From NCBI GenBank assembly GCA_015709495.1, contig CP054189.1, forward strand, positions 310,001 to 374,000: a DNA stretch of 64,000 nt, read 5' to 3'. The notes below the pieces were generated by a model, which had not been told where the DNA came from, did not search any database, and worked only from the letters and a program-made list of their open reading frames with translations. Of the stretch, positions 7,059-15,744 are shown in pieces (within the stretch, counting starts at the first letter, position 1; the number at the start of each line of letters is the position of its first letter). This stretch comes from Chthonomonadaceae bacterium. GTDB lineage: Bacteria > Armatimonadota > Fimbriimonadia > Fimbriimonadales > Fimbriimonadaceae. The translations under genes were made by a program, and so were the position numbers.

Positions 7059-9457
7059 TGATCTCATTCAAGAACTCCCTTCTTATCAGCGCAGGCATCG
7101 GTATTTGGTTTGGCGCAGTACACCATGGATCGGAGTTGAATATTGTAAGCCAGAGACCGGATCAGTTCGTTTTGCCCAACATCCCGAGCATGACGAATAT
7201 AGCGGCAAAGAAACAGTCGAGGGCTTTGGTGAGGGCAACGAAGATCAAGCAGGGCCAGGATGCTCTTTGGGCAAAGGGCGCTGGACAAACGGTCGCGTCG
7301 GCAGGTACGAAAATTGGTCCAGTACCGGTTCGGAAGGACGTAGCTTTATATGTTGTTTTGCAGTTTGTCGACCCATCAGGCAAGCCCATAAACGGCACGG
7401 ACGTGGAACTCAAATTGCTTGACAAGGCAAAGGCGGCAGTTGGCGATCCGATTCGATTGACAACACAGTCAGTAACCGTTGCCGGCCGGACAGTGTCGGG
7501 AGCCATAAAGCAGGATGTCCGGGCCTTTCCCAGGATAATGACGGTCTCATTAAGGGACGACTCCGTGTGGAAGATACGAGATGCCGATCAATCGGCTATA
7601 GCCCTCTTAGGCAACGAGGGGAGTGCCATCGCGCAAGCGAATTCTTACTCAGGGCTCCTCGCGTTCAATGGTCGTCCTTCTGATGTCGCGGGGCCGCTAG
7701 AGCCGTTGCAACGAGGGGGGAAATCGAAGACGATCGTCGTGCAGCGAAGGTTCTCGCCCGCACCAATCGTGCTAGAGCGACAGGTTGCCGATGTGTCAAT
7801 CCACGGTGAACCTCAGACCGTGATCACCTTGGGAGGCAAACAGGTGGGACGGGTCGCGGAAAGTGGAAACGCGAAGTTCACCCTTCCTGCATGGCAAGCG
7901 GAGTCCGGCGACCTGGAGCTTTCCCTACAAAAGAAGGACGAAGGCGGCACCTGGGAAAGCACCTTGAAGCTGCCTCGCCTCAACAGGTATGCCGACAATC
8001 TGCTCAATGCACCAGATCTGCGCCTTGTCGCGATGAGCCAGCCCAAGATTAGCGGCTTGGACGTGTCCCCATCGTCGATGGTTACTGGGTCTGATTTGCA
8101 GAAGTGCTACGGAAAGCCAAAAAAGATCGAGGAGTTTCGGATTTTGCGCGAAACCGATGGCTCTAAATGGTGGCAGTACTCAAAGCCGAACATTTGGTTC
8201 AAGGTAAGGGAGATTGCAGTTGACGGCAAGATGACGGAAGCTGTCGAAGCTGTACGGCTCGTCGGAAAGGACGGAGGAAGCGTTGCCGGAATTAGCGTCG
8301 GAGACGACTATTCGGAATTGGTGAAGCGGTGCGGCCGTGGGTCTCCGAGCGATGATCCGCTTCCCCTTGGCAAGCACTCCTATCTAGATGGAGCCGTCAC
8401 TTTCTACGAACAGGACGAGAAGATTTCGTGGATTGAGTTTCATCGACCGACTCTTTGGCTGGAGAAGCCTGTAGAGATCAAAAATCTGTCAGGGAGAACA
8501 AAGCTCTTTATTGGCAGGGTCAACACGGACGACTCGTACGACTCATTTGCTGATGCACCTGAACTGTTGCGAAGTTGGATAGAGTCGATGCCCGGAATTG
8601 AAGTAGTTGGTTCTGCAGAAGACGCTGATCTCATTCTAAAGACCTCGATGAGCGAATTCACGGAGAAACGCAAGAAGTTCGAGTACGGAGACATAAAGAC
8701 AGGGATCGACTCGGAGTTTTCGTGTTCAATGACTTTGGAAGCATCACTGAGCGACGCCCGAACCGGCAAGGCTGTTAGCGAGCGCAGCGATGGAGTCTTG
8801 CATTTCAAGTCGAGTGCGAGGGCGAGCTTCGAAAAGGACGTGGCGAACGGTGCCCTGATCTTACTTGCCGCTCTCGTTGTACTCGGCTTGATTAAAGTGA
8901 GCGACACCATCAAGTTGTTAATCGTTGCGGCTGGCATTCTCATCTCGGCGGACGCTGGAAAGCGGATGGGACCAGTACTGGATCGGGCATCCATTCGGTC
9001 GAAGCACATCGCCTTGCGAACGTGTACCGAGCAGCTGGCGTCAGCTCTTGCCGAAGCGACAGACTTTCGAGCGCGGGTGATTCAGGTCGATCGAAGTGCG
9101 AACACCATACAGATCCAAGCTGGCTCAAGAGAGGGTGTTGCGACCGGCGACGAGTTCCAGGTCTATAACGGGTCCGCCCCACTTGCCGCACGTACGTTGA
9201 CCGGGCTCAAACAGGAGGCGATTCTCGCAAGGGTCATTGAAGTCAAGTCCGATGTTTCGACTTGTGAGCTCGTAGGCATTCGGTCAAGCGTCAACGACAA
9301 GCTTTATGAGCGGACGTCCGAAGACAAGCCGGCGTCAATCTCGTTCAGCCGGCGGGATAAGAGGCCCGCGGCGAGCCTAATCATCGATCCGTCGACCTGT
9401 CTCCCGGAAGTCAGGCGAGTTTTCAGAATTCTCGATATGAGCGCGCAAGACAAATGA
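7058..9457 (+). CDS. Large membrane protein of the Hsp70/FtsK operon
   Basis: 799 aa from ATG 7058; its A is the last base of the upstream TAA (TAATG). There is an N-terminal hydrophobic segment (LLISAGIGIWFGAV) and a pair of hydrophobic stretches at ~595-635 (ALILLAALVVLGLI, LLIVAAGILIS). The middle has beta-rich repeats including a PEGA-like piece (TVITLGGKQVGRVAE). A later segment, with IEVVGSAEDADLILKTSM and then ARVIQVDRSANTIQIQAG followed by GVATGDEFQVY, resembles CsgG/FlgT-type envelope-protein folds. No catalytic motif seen. It overlaps the FtsK-like gene by 4 nt (ATGA), so it is plausibly the membrane/periplasm scaffold for that ATPase. Function otherwise unknown. Confidence 0.8.
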   Translation: MISFKNSLLISAGIGIWFGAVHHGSELNIVSQRPDQFVLPNIPSMTNIAAKKQSRALVRATKIKQGQDALWAKGAGQTVASAGTKIGPVPVRKDVALYVVLQFVDPSGKPINGTDVELKLLDKAKAAVGDPIRLTTQSVTVAGRTVSGAIKQDVRAFPRIMTVSLRDDSVWKIRDADQSAIALLGNEGSAIAQANSYSGLLAFNGRPSDVAGPLEPLQRGGKSKTIVVQRRFSPAPIVLERQVADVSIHGEPQTVITLGGKQVGRVAESGNAKFTLPAWQAESGDLELSLQKKDEGGTWESTLKLPRLNRYADNLLNAPDLRLVAMSQPKISGLDVSPSSMVTGSDLQKCYGKPKKIEEFRILRETDGSKWWQYSKPNIWFKVREIAVDGKMTEAVEAVRLVGKDGGSVAGISVGDDYSELVKRCGRGSPSDDPLPLGKHSYLDGAVTFYEQDEKISWIEFHRPTLWLEKPVEIKNLSGRTKLFIGRVNTDDSYDSFADAPELLRSWIESMPGIEVVGSAEDADLILKTSMSEFTEKRKKFEYGDIKTGIDSEFSCSMTLEASLSDARTGKAVSERSDGVLHFKSSARASFEKDVANGALILLAALVVLGLIKVSDTIKLLIVAAGILISADAGKRMGPVLDRASIRSKHIALRTCTEQLASALAEATDFRARVIQVDRSANTIQIQAGSREGVATGDEFQVYNGSAPLAARTLTGLKQEAILARVIEVKSDVSTCELVGIRSSVNDKLYERTSEDKPASISFSRRDKRPAASLIIDPSTCLPEVRRVFRILDMSAQDK

Positions 9458-12400
9458 GTCGCAAGGAGAAAACCCAGGAGACCGCGAGCCACGTGGCCGT
9501 ACAGGCAGTGGCCCAGGCGGAAGCGGCCGCTGCGATGCTTAGCCAGCTTGATGGCGAGTTTGCCGCCTCAAGCCGGCAACTAGCGGCAGATTCCTCAAGG
9601 GATCGAGAAGCCTCAGAAAAGGAGCTACAAGCGAATCTCTCACAGATTCGGACAAGGCATGAGCAAACTGTGAGCGCGGCTAACAAGGCATTCGAGGAAA
9701 TCTCCCAAGCGGGTCTGAATCGCCTAGAAAAGGTACAGAAGGATGTAGAGGGTTTCTGCCAAAAGACGGCGGCTTGGTCAGGCGACGATCTTTACCGACT
9801 ACCAAAGCTCCTCTTTTGTCGTCTCCCTCAAATTGATGATCAATTGCCCGATGTTGATCAATCAAATCTTCCAGCTACCGTTGAAGAGCTTTTGGCTTCT
9901 GGGAATGAAGCCCTCGCTCAGCTAAGAGCACTCAGCAAGCGAAGGCCTGAGATCCTCAAATACTGCGGATGGACGATCGTCGGCAGCGCTATCCTGCTTT
10001 CGGCTCTTATTCGATTCGGAAACTATGGCTGGGCTCTCCTTTTTCTGATCGCAGGAGCCCTCGCTTCCTATTATCTTTGGAAATGTGATACCGAATATGT
10101 TCGAACCTTTCAATCGGTTATGAGGTTTGGAAGGCTCGTAAAGGCTCTTGGCGTTCAATGGATCGAGGAGACTCGTCGACACTGCCAGAGTCGAACTGAG
10201 GAGGCGTTATCGCGGCGCGACCGAAACATTGCCCAAGCCAATCAGAAGTTGCAAAAGGAGGACGCCAACCTAAAGGCTGTAGCTTCGAAGAATGCTACAG
10301 AATCTCGGGCTAAGTACGACCAGGCGCTAGTCAACCTGAAGAATGAGCATGCGAAACGGATGACGGCACAAAGAAAGAACGCTGAACTTCTGATCCGGCG
10401 CGCGCGCAAGACCTGCTACGACGCTTCGCAGGGCATTGGAGCGTTGGGATGGACATCCAACCTTTGGAACGAATGGGTGCCAATTAGTGCGCACGGGAAC
10501 GGTAGCGCTGACGAAACATCGGATATGGCTGAAAGCAACAATGAGGAATCAGGGCGTTTTCACGGAAATGTGCGAATAGGGACTCTCCAGATTCCAACCC
10601 CTGAGCTCCGGAAATGGTTTCCTGACGAGCGTGACTTCTCCTGTCCGGGCACCACGGATCTTGGCTCTCAGTCCCTCACTCTAATCGGAGATCAGGCAGT
10701 CGCGAGGCAATTGATCTCAAATCTGGTTACCCGAATATTGGCCCTTACGCCGGCCGGGCTAGCTCGATTCGCTTTCATCGATCCCGTTGGGATTGCTCGT
10801 AATGTCGCTCCCTTTCTCGCATTGAAGGACTACGACGAACGGCTCATAGGAGGAAGGGTATTGAGCGAGCCGCAGGACATTGAGAGGAAGCTGGAGGATC
10901 TCTCCCGTGACATTACAGCAGTGTGGCAAGATAAGTTAAGAGATCGATATGATTCAATTGACGAATACAATCGCGAGGCATCGGTACTGGAGCCTTACCG
11001 GGTGCTGGTGGTATTCGATTATCCAGCAAAGTTTTCCGATACAATGGCGGCTAGGCTTCAGAGCATTGCTCAAACAGGCCCGCGTTGCGGCGTATTTACG
11101 ATTCTGTGCGTGGACAAAAGCCGGCCCGCCAGCTATGGCGTTGACGTAAACGCGATGCTAAGGGGAGCGGAAGTCCTCGAAGCTTATGGTGATCACATTC
11201 TGTGCAAACAAGAGGACCTCAAGTGTTGTCGTGTGATTCCTGACCCTTCTCCTCCGGAGGCCCTTCTTCGCCACATTGTGTCATACATTGGCGAACATGC
11301 CAAAGCCGGAATGAAAGTTGAGGTCAAGTTCGAGAGACTGTTTGCAGCCATAGGACTTGATAATGATGCCCGATGCTGGCGTGCTAGCACGAAGGATGGC
11401 ATTGACATTCCCTTGGGGCCGAGGGGGGTGGGCAAGACCCAGGATTTGGTGCTTGGCCAGGAGGGCCGCGATACTGAGAATCATGCACTGATCCTCGGCA
11501 CTACAGGATCAGGAAAGTCTAACTTGATGCACGTAGCTCTATATGGACTCTGCTTGAAGTATGCACCAGACGAGTTGGAGCTCTATCTGCTTGATCTAAA
11601 GGAAGGAATCGAGTTCAAGACATATGTTGACGGAGCGATACCACACGCGAAAGTAATCGGAATCGAGACCGAACGTGAGTTCGCGCTTAGCGTACTCCGT
11701 GCGATCAGCTCCGAGTTTGAAAGGAGGTCAGAGCTGTTCAAGGCGAAAGGTGTCCAGAACATATCCAGATATCGAAGCGCTGGAACAGGTCTATTGCCTC
11801 GCCTCCTTCTCGTGATCGACGAATTCCAAGAGCTGTTCGCAGCGAACGATTCTATCGCTCGCGATTCAGACGTACTACTTGAGAAGCTCGTGCGAAAAGG
11901 TCGTAGCTATGGAATCCACGTGGTTCTAGGCTCACAGACGCTTGCTGGTTCCTCGGACTTGAGCCGTGCAATCTTGGCTCAAATCAACGTGAGAATCCTG
12001 CTAAAGTGCGACGAGCAGGATGCTCGAAGACTTTTGGGGGACGATCAAGGATTGGTGCGTACAATCGCTCGGCCTGGGGAAGGTGTCTACTACGTGATGC
12101 GTGAGGTTGGCGATGACAGCCGGTTTCAGGTGGCCCTGATGTCCAACGAGGATAAAGCGCGTGCTCAACGGCGAATTAGATCGCTTGCTAGCAGTCGCGG
12201 AATACCTACCGGACGGCCCGTCATCTTCCGAGGCTCCGAACCTGCATTAATCGAGGACTGGGTTCATTACATCAGATCAGGTCGAGCTGATGGTACGAAC
12301 AACGGGGTCCCTGTTGCCACTTTCGGCGAACCGTTGGAGATTCGGCCCCCGATCGGGGCAAGTTTCCCATCGCAATCTGGCCGGAATCTCCTACTCGTCA

Positions 12401-13083
12401 GTCGCGACGAGGCCAGAGGGATGAATGTCATGCTCTCTGCACTTGCGAGTCTCGCAGCTCAAACCGATCCAGACAAGACGTGGTTCTACGTACTTGATGG
12501 CGCTCAACAAACCGCGACGTGGCGGGAATCATTGGGACTTCTCCTCGAAGCCATCCCGCATCAGGTTGAGATTGTGCCCCCGCGCGAGGCTGCAAGTCTG
12601 ATCTCGCGGCTCAGCGCGGAATTTCAACTTCGCGGTTCTCAGCCTCAAAGCATAACAAAATCATTCCTTTTCCTGCTTGGCGCTCAGCGAATTCGGCAGA
12701 TTCACCATGAAGAAGTAGCCTTCATGCCGGACCAAAGCGCCCCAGTTGGAAACCTTTTTGCTACGCTGTTGCGCGATGGTCCAGATGTTGGTATCCACTG
12801 TATAACTCAACTAGATGTGGTATCGAGCGTTGAGCGAGTTTTCGGGTATTCCGGCATAAAGTCCTTTGGAGTTCGATTATCGAGCCAGCTCAGCGACTCT
12901 GAAGCGAATCACTTTTTTGGCTCAACCGCTATTCCAAAGCTCAATAATCCAGCGCAGATGCTTTTTTACGATGAGGAGAACCCGGGAGTCGTTGAGAAGC
13001 TTCGGTATTTTCAAGCGCCCAGCAAGGCAGCAGTGCAACAACTGTTTCACCATTCGGTCAGTAAGGAGGAATCAATCGCGTGA
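9454..13083 (+). CDS. FtsK/SpoIIIE-EccC-like triple ATPase, membrane-bound
   Basis: 1209 aa. The N-terminus is a long coiled coil rich in Ala, Gln and Glu (residues ~5-110). Two membrane helices lie at ~170-210 (TIVGSAILLSALI, WALLFLIAGALASYYLW), followed by a second coiled coil to ~330. Then come three ATPase-like domains. The first (~380-600) has no P-loop. The second (~640-910) has Walker A GTTGSGKS, LYLLDLKEGIEF and Walker B LLLVIDEFQELF. The third (~960-1190) keeps the fold pattern (FYVLDGAQQ) but no P-loop. This architecture matches EccC/EssC, the motor of type VII secretion. Small WXG-like genes follow immediately, which supports that reading over a DNA pump. It overlaps the next gene by 4 nt (GTGA). 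Confidence 0.88.
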   Translation: MSRKEKTQETASHVAVQAVAQAEAAAAMLSQLDGEFAASSRQLAADSSRDREASEKELQANLSQIRTRHEQTVSAANKAFEEISQAGLNRLEKVQKDVEGFCQKTAAWSGDDLYRLPKLLFCRLPQIDDQLPDVDQSNLPATVEELLASGNEALAQLRALSKRRPEILKYCGWTIVGSAILLSALIRFGNYGWALLFLIAGALASYYLWKCDTEYVRTFQSVMRFGRLVKALGVQWIEETRRHCQSRTEEALSRRDRNIAQANQKLQKEDANLKAVASKNATESRAKYDQALVNLKNEHAKRMTAQRKNAELLIRRARKTCYDASQGIGALGWTSNLWNEWVPISAHGNGSADETSDMAESNNEESGRFHGNVRIGTLQIPTPELRKWFPDERDFSCPGTTDLGSQSLTLIGDQAVARQLISNLVTRILALTPAGLARFAFIDPVGIARNVAPFLALKDYDERLIGGRVLSEPQDIERKLEDLSRDITAVWQDKLRDRYDSIDEYNREASVLEPYRVLVVFDYPAKFSDTMAARLQSIAQTGPRCGVFTILCVDKSRPASYGVDVNAMLRGAEVLEAYGDHILCKQEDLKCCRVIPDPSPPEALLRHIVSYIGEHAKAGMKVEVKFERLFAAIGLDNDARCWRASTKDGIDIPLGPRGVGKTQDLVLGQEGRDTENHALILGTTGSGKSNLMHVALYGLCLKYAPDELELYLLDLKEGIEFKTYVDGAIPHAKVIGIETEREFALSVLRAISSEFERRSELFKAKGVQNISRYRSAGTGLLPRLLLVIDEFQELFAANDSIARDSDVLLEKLVRKGRSYGIHVVLGSQTLAGSSDLSRAILAQINVRILLKCDEQDARRLLGDDQGLVRTIARPGEGVYYVMREVGDDSRFQVALMSNEDKARAQRRIRSLASSRGIPTGRPVIFRGSEPALIEDWVHYIRSGRADGTNNGVPVATFGEPLEIRPPIGASFPSQSGRNLLLVSRDEARGMNVMLSALASLAAQTDPDKTWFYVLDGAQQTATWRESLGLLLEAIPHQVEIVPPREAASLISRLSAEFQLRGSQPQSITKSFLFLLGAQRIRQIHHEEVAFMPDQSAPVGNLFATLLRDGPDVGIHCITQLDVVSSVERVFGYSGIKSFGVRLSSQLSDSEANHFFGSTAIPKLNNPAQMLFYDEENPGVVEKLRYFQAPSKAAVQQLFHHSVSKEESIA

Positions 13084-13364
13084 GTAGTCCAATTCATGTT
13101 GACAGCGAACGAGTCTATCAGTTCGCGCAATCCCTTTCGAAGTTTTGTGGTTACCTGGAGTCCACCGGGCAATCCTTGTCTGCAGAAGTCTCCCGACTCG
13201 GCAATACCTGGCAGGATCCTGGGTTTCAGCAGTTCCGAGAGCGCTTTAAGAAGACAGAGGCAATGCTTCAACGATTCGTTGTGGAGAGCCGCAAAACAGT
13301 GCCTAAGCTTGAAGATCACGCCTCACTCATCACGGATTTCACTCACTTAGCGCCACCCCAATAG
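13080..13364 (+). CDS. WXG100-like small protein 1
   Basis: 94 aa starting at GTG 13080, overlapping the ATPase stop. Predicted as two helices with a turn containing LGNTWQDPGFQQF (residues ~40-52). The W-x-D-x-x-x-x-Q-F pattern recurs in two other small proteins of this operon. Size, helical hairpin and position after an EccC-like ATPase fit WXG100 substrates or chaperones of type VII systems. No Y-x-x-x-D/E export signal is obvious at the C-terminus, so it may be a partner rather than the exported member. Confidence 0.75.
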   Translation: MSSPIHVDSERVYQFAQSLSKFCGYLESTGQSLSAEVSRLGNTWQDPGFQQFRERFKKTEAMLQRFVVESRKTVPKLEDHASLITDFTHLAPPQ

Positions 13365-13373
13365 GAGCCTTTC

Positions 13374-13652
13374 ATGCATTCACAAGCACGCGTCGATCCG
13401 GTCCAATTGAAGACATTTGCCGCGAAGCTTGAAGCGACTGCGCTTCAGGCCAAGGGTCAGACTATCGCCAACCAGAGCCTGCATTCCCAACTCGGTCAGT
13501 TCTGGAAGGATGATAACTTCAAGCAGTTCTCAAAGCTCTATGCAGAAACTATGATCGAACTCTCCAGGTTCTTTTCTGATTGCGAGGCGATGAGCACGTA
13601 CATTCGCAAAAAAGCGGAACTTGCGGAGAGGGTCGGGAGTCACCGCTTTTAA
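13374..13652 (+). CDS. WXG100-like small protein 2
   Basis: 92 aa, 9 nt after the previous gene with GGAG at ~13362-13365. Helix-turn-helix pattern with LGQFWKDDNFKQF at residues ~39-51, aligning with WQDPGFQQF of protein 1. The C-terminal helix contains TYIRKKAELAERV, which places Y-x-x-K-K-A-E near the end and could be a degenerate export motif. Probably forms a heterodimer with one of the other small proteins (inference). Confidence 0.75.
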   Translation: MHSQARVDPVQLKTFAAKLEATALQAKGQTIANQSLHSQLGQFWKDDNFKQFSKLYAETMIELSRFFSDCEAMSTYIRKKAELAERVGSHRF

Positions 13653-13655
13653 AGA

Positions 13656-14636
13656 ATGGGCGCCATACAGGTCGAGTCGGCTACGTTACTGGAACTTCAG
13701 TCGACCTTGGATAGCGGTAGCCACCGCATCCTGGAGGCTCTCGCCCAGGTTCGCACATTCAGTTGCCGGATGCTTGAGCACGTGAACGAAATCTGTGTCG
13801 AACGAGACAGAGAGGTCGAGTATTGGATGCAAGAGTATTCGGACGCGGACGAAGAAGAAGACGATCTGGATTACATATTGGACCAGCTGGATAGCGCCAA
13901 AGAGCGAAGAGCGAACGCCCGGAGGGTTCAGGGCAACGTACATGTTCAGCGGGAATACATAGACCAGAGAGCTTCAGAGCTTGCAACTTTTCTGCAATCG
14001 GACTGCGTCTCCGCCTCGAACACGCTCTTGAGCATGGCCTCGGCAGTCGAAGAGTATACAAGGCACTCGGTGCCAGACGATGTGGGACCGCAGATAGGAA
14101 GCGGTTCATTTGGTTCAGCTACGGCCAATGGCAGTCAAAACGCGGCTTTCTCACTCGGGCAAGAACTGGCAAATGTGGATGGACTCAACCCAACTTCATG
14201 GGCAGCCTTGTCCGAAAAGGGCGATGAACGGCTCGAGCTGTTGAGGAATGCCAGCAAAGTTATATCCCGTTCGCTTGGAATCGAAGACGTGCCGATTGAG
14301 CTCATCAATGAGGACTCCGACTTGATGGGAGCTTATGATCCGAAAGGCAACAAGATCTTCATAAACTCGGGTGGCAACCTTGATAGCGGCCCATATTGGG
14401 ATGACCTTAATGAGACCGTCGACACACTTGCCCACGAACTGCGCCACGCATTTCAATCCCGAGGCGATCCCGACATGGTGGTGGATGATATCAAAGCCCG
14501 ATGGGAGTCTGAAATTCGAGAGCCGATTGATGCGACCCTCGATTTTCGCGGATTCTGGGAGCAGGTGACGGAAAAGGATTCCCGAAGCTATGCGAACGAT
14601 GTAGCGCGAGGATTTGCAACGGGAGGCAGCAATTGA
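13656..14636 (+). CDS. Putative effector with C-terminal HExxH metallopeptidase domain
   Basis: 326 aa. Residues ~1-130 are helical and very acidic in the middle (DADEEEDDLDYILDQLD), like the N-terminal helical modules of LXG/WXG-type secreted toxins. A Gly/Ser-rich linker follows (GSGSFGSATANGSQN). The C-terminal half holds TVDTLAHELRHAFQS: HELRH is an HExxH zinc motif in the TLxHExRHAxQ context used by metallopeptidase toxin domains. A downstream acidic stretch (KDSRSYANDVARGF) could supply a third ligand. The next gene overlaps it by 4 nt and is a candidate immunity gene. An internal processing protease is the alternative. Confidence 0.65.
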   Translation: MGAIQVESATLLELQSTLDSGSHRILEALAQVRTFSCRMLEHVNEICVERDREVEYWMQEYSDADEEEDDLDYILDQLDSAKERRANARRVQGNVHVQREYIDQRASELATFLQSDCVSASNTLLSMASAVEEYTRHSVPDDVGPQIGSGSFGSATANGSQNAAFSLGQELANVDGLNPTSWAALSEKGDERLELLRNASKVISRSLGIEDVPIELINEDSDLMGAYDPKGNKIFINSGGNLDSGPYWDDLNETVDTLAHELRHAFQSRGDPDMVVDDIKARWESEIREPIDATLDFRGFWEQVTEKDSRSYANDVARGFATGGSN

Positions 14637-14950
14637 AAAGCAGTAAAGTAGCTGACCTCCTGATTGAGCACTTTCGTTCTGACTTAGGAGCCTCCCCCGA
14701 GCGCGCCATTGAGCAGTGGGCAAGCATCTCTCGGTATCAGACGCTTGTACAGGCAGCACAACATTGGGTGAACACCGGTCAGCATCCTACGGGGCTCGCC
14801 GTGCGAGGCATTACCTATGAATGGTTGATTTCGAAGAGAAGGCTTCGACCTCTGAACGCCCTGCTTACATTGGCTTGGCTCCTTGATGAGCCGGAAGCTG
14901 CAATGGTTGCCCTCCGTTCTAAGGTTGATCGCGTTGGGGATGCGAGTTGA
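14633..14950 (+). CDS. Small protein, candidate immunity or adaptor
   Basis: 105 aa starting at TTG 14633, overlapping the HELRH gene stop by 4 nt. Not recognised. It looks mostly alpha-helical and basic (EWLISKRRLRPLNALLTLAWLLDEPE), without signal peptide or membrane helix. Tight coupling to the putative metallopeptidase effector suggests a cognate immunity protein or secretion adaptor; this rests on position only. Confidence 0.6.
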   Translation: MKSSKVADLLIEHFRSDLGASPERAIEQWASISRYQTLVQAAQHWVNTGQHPTGLAVRGITYEWLISKRRLRPLNALLTLAWLLDEPEAAMVALRSKVDRVGDAS

Positions 14951-15159
14951 GCAATCTGGATCCGGTGATTGAGGTCTTGAAGTCTGAGATTTCGCGTTTA
15001 AACAGCGCGTGGGCGTCGTCACAGGGAAGGTGGGCAGATGACCGGGCGCAACAGTTCGGTCGAAATATTGTGGTTCAAAGGGAGATTCTTATGAAGTCGT
15101 ACATCGATTCAGTTGAGTCCTTACGAGACCTGGAAGAACAAATCAAGGACCTGGGGTAG
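14947..15159 (+). CDS. WXG100-like small protein 3, end of the operon
   Basis: 70 aa starting at TTG 14947, overlapping the previous stop (TTGA). A helical hairpin carries GRWADDRAQQF at residues ~27-37, the same W-x-D-D-x-x-x-Q-F pattern as the two proteins at 13080 and 13374. The C-terminal helix ends in ESLRDLEEQIKDLG. It closes a series of eleven genes with gaps of at most 15 nt or overlaps. It may be a structural partner of the other two small proteins. Confidence 0.65.
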   Translation: MSNLDPVIEVLKSEISRLNSAWASSQGRWADDRAQQFGRNIVVQREILMKSYIDSVESLRDLEEQIKDLG

Positions 15160-15198
15160 GGCGTTCGACGCCAAATAGAATCTGACAATCAAATGGAG

Positions 15199-15744
15199 CT
15201 ACTTTCGGGGCTTGCCAAGTTCAGTTTGGCGAACGCAGTTGTAAATCCCTTCTTTCGTTTTGGGATTAAGTTTAGCTACACATTCCGTGAAGAATTTCCA
15301 ATCCCCTATCGTCCACTTGCTAGTGTCGGCGCAGCCATTGCCTGTCCAGTACTTTGGCGGCACGCAGTTATGATCCCCCCTAATTAGCTCAAGGGCTCCA
15401 AAATCAGGCAACCAGAATTCATCTGGCTTGATTTGTTGAGGGGATACGGGAGAAGCAGCGTCGAGGGTCTTTGAATAGTAGCCTCCTGCGAAGCCGACAA
15501 TGCCTGCAAGGGCTGTAGTAATAATCACGGCTTTGGCGATGGCTTGATTCATCGGGAGCGCACTTTGGATATCAAACAGGTGGTCATAGATAAAGATTAG
15601 CAAAGCGAGGCAAGCAGTCAAGTCCCACGTGAAGCTTCGAGCGTTGCAAGTATCGGACGCTATTTGACAGAGTGCGGTCCACCGCCTACGAGAGATAAGA
15701 AGGCACAGATCTTTGTGTGCCTGCACCTCGGAGGTGAAGGACAT
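15199..15744 (-). CDS. Small membrane protein, unknown function
   Basis: 181 aa with the start taken at ATG 15744; the frame is open further upstream. Two hydrophobic segments occur at residues ~46-62 (ACLALLIFIYDHLF) and ~76-95 (AVIITTALAGIVGFAGGYY), followed by a ~80-residue domain with four Cys (NCVPPKYWTGNGCADTS, FFTECVAKL, YNCVRQTE) that could form disulfides outside the cytoplasm. It is convergent with the Hsp70/FtsK operon and divergent from the DprA-like gene. I do not recognise it. Confidence 0.6.
   Translation of the reverse strand: MSFTSEVQAHKDLCLLISRRRWTALCQIASDTCNARSFTWDLTACLALLIFIYDHLFDIQSALPMNQAIAKAVIITTALAGIVGFAGGYYSKTLDAASPVSPQQIKPDEFWLPDFGALELIRGDHNCVPPKYWTGNGCADTSKWTIGDWKFFTECVAKLNPKTKEGIYNCVRQTELGKPRK

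Noticed and set aside
2303-15159. Standard type VII secretion (ESX) locus
   Set aside because: EccC-like and WXG-like genes are there, but EccB, EccD, EccE, mycosin, EsaA or YukD-like genes are not; the Hsp70 set is foreign to known ESX loci.
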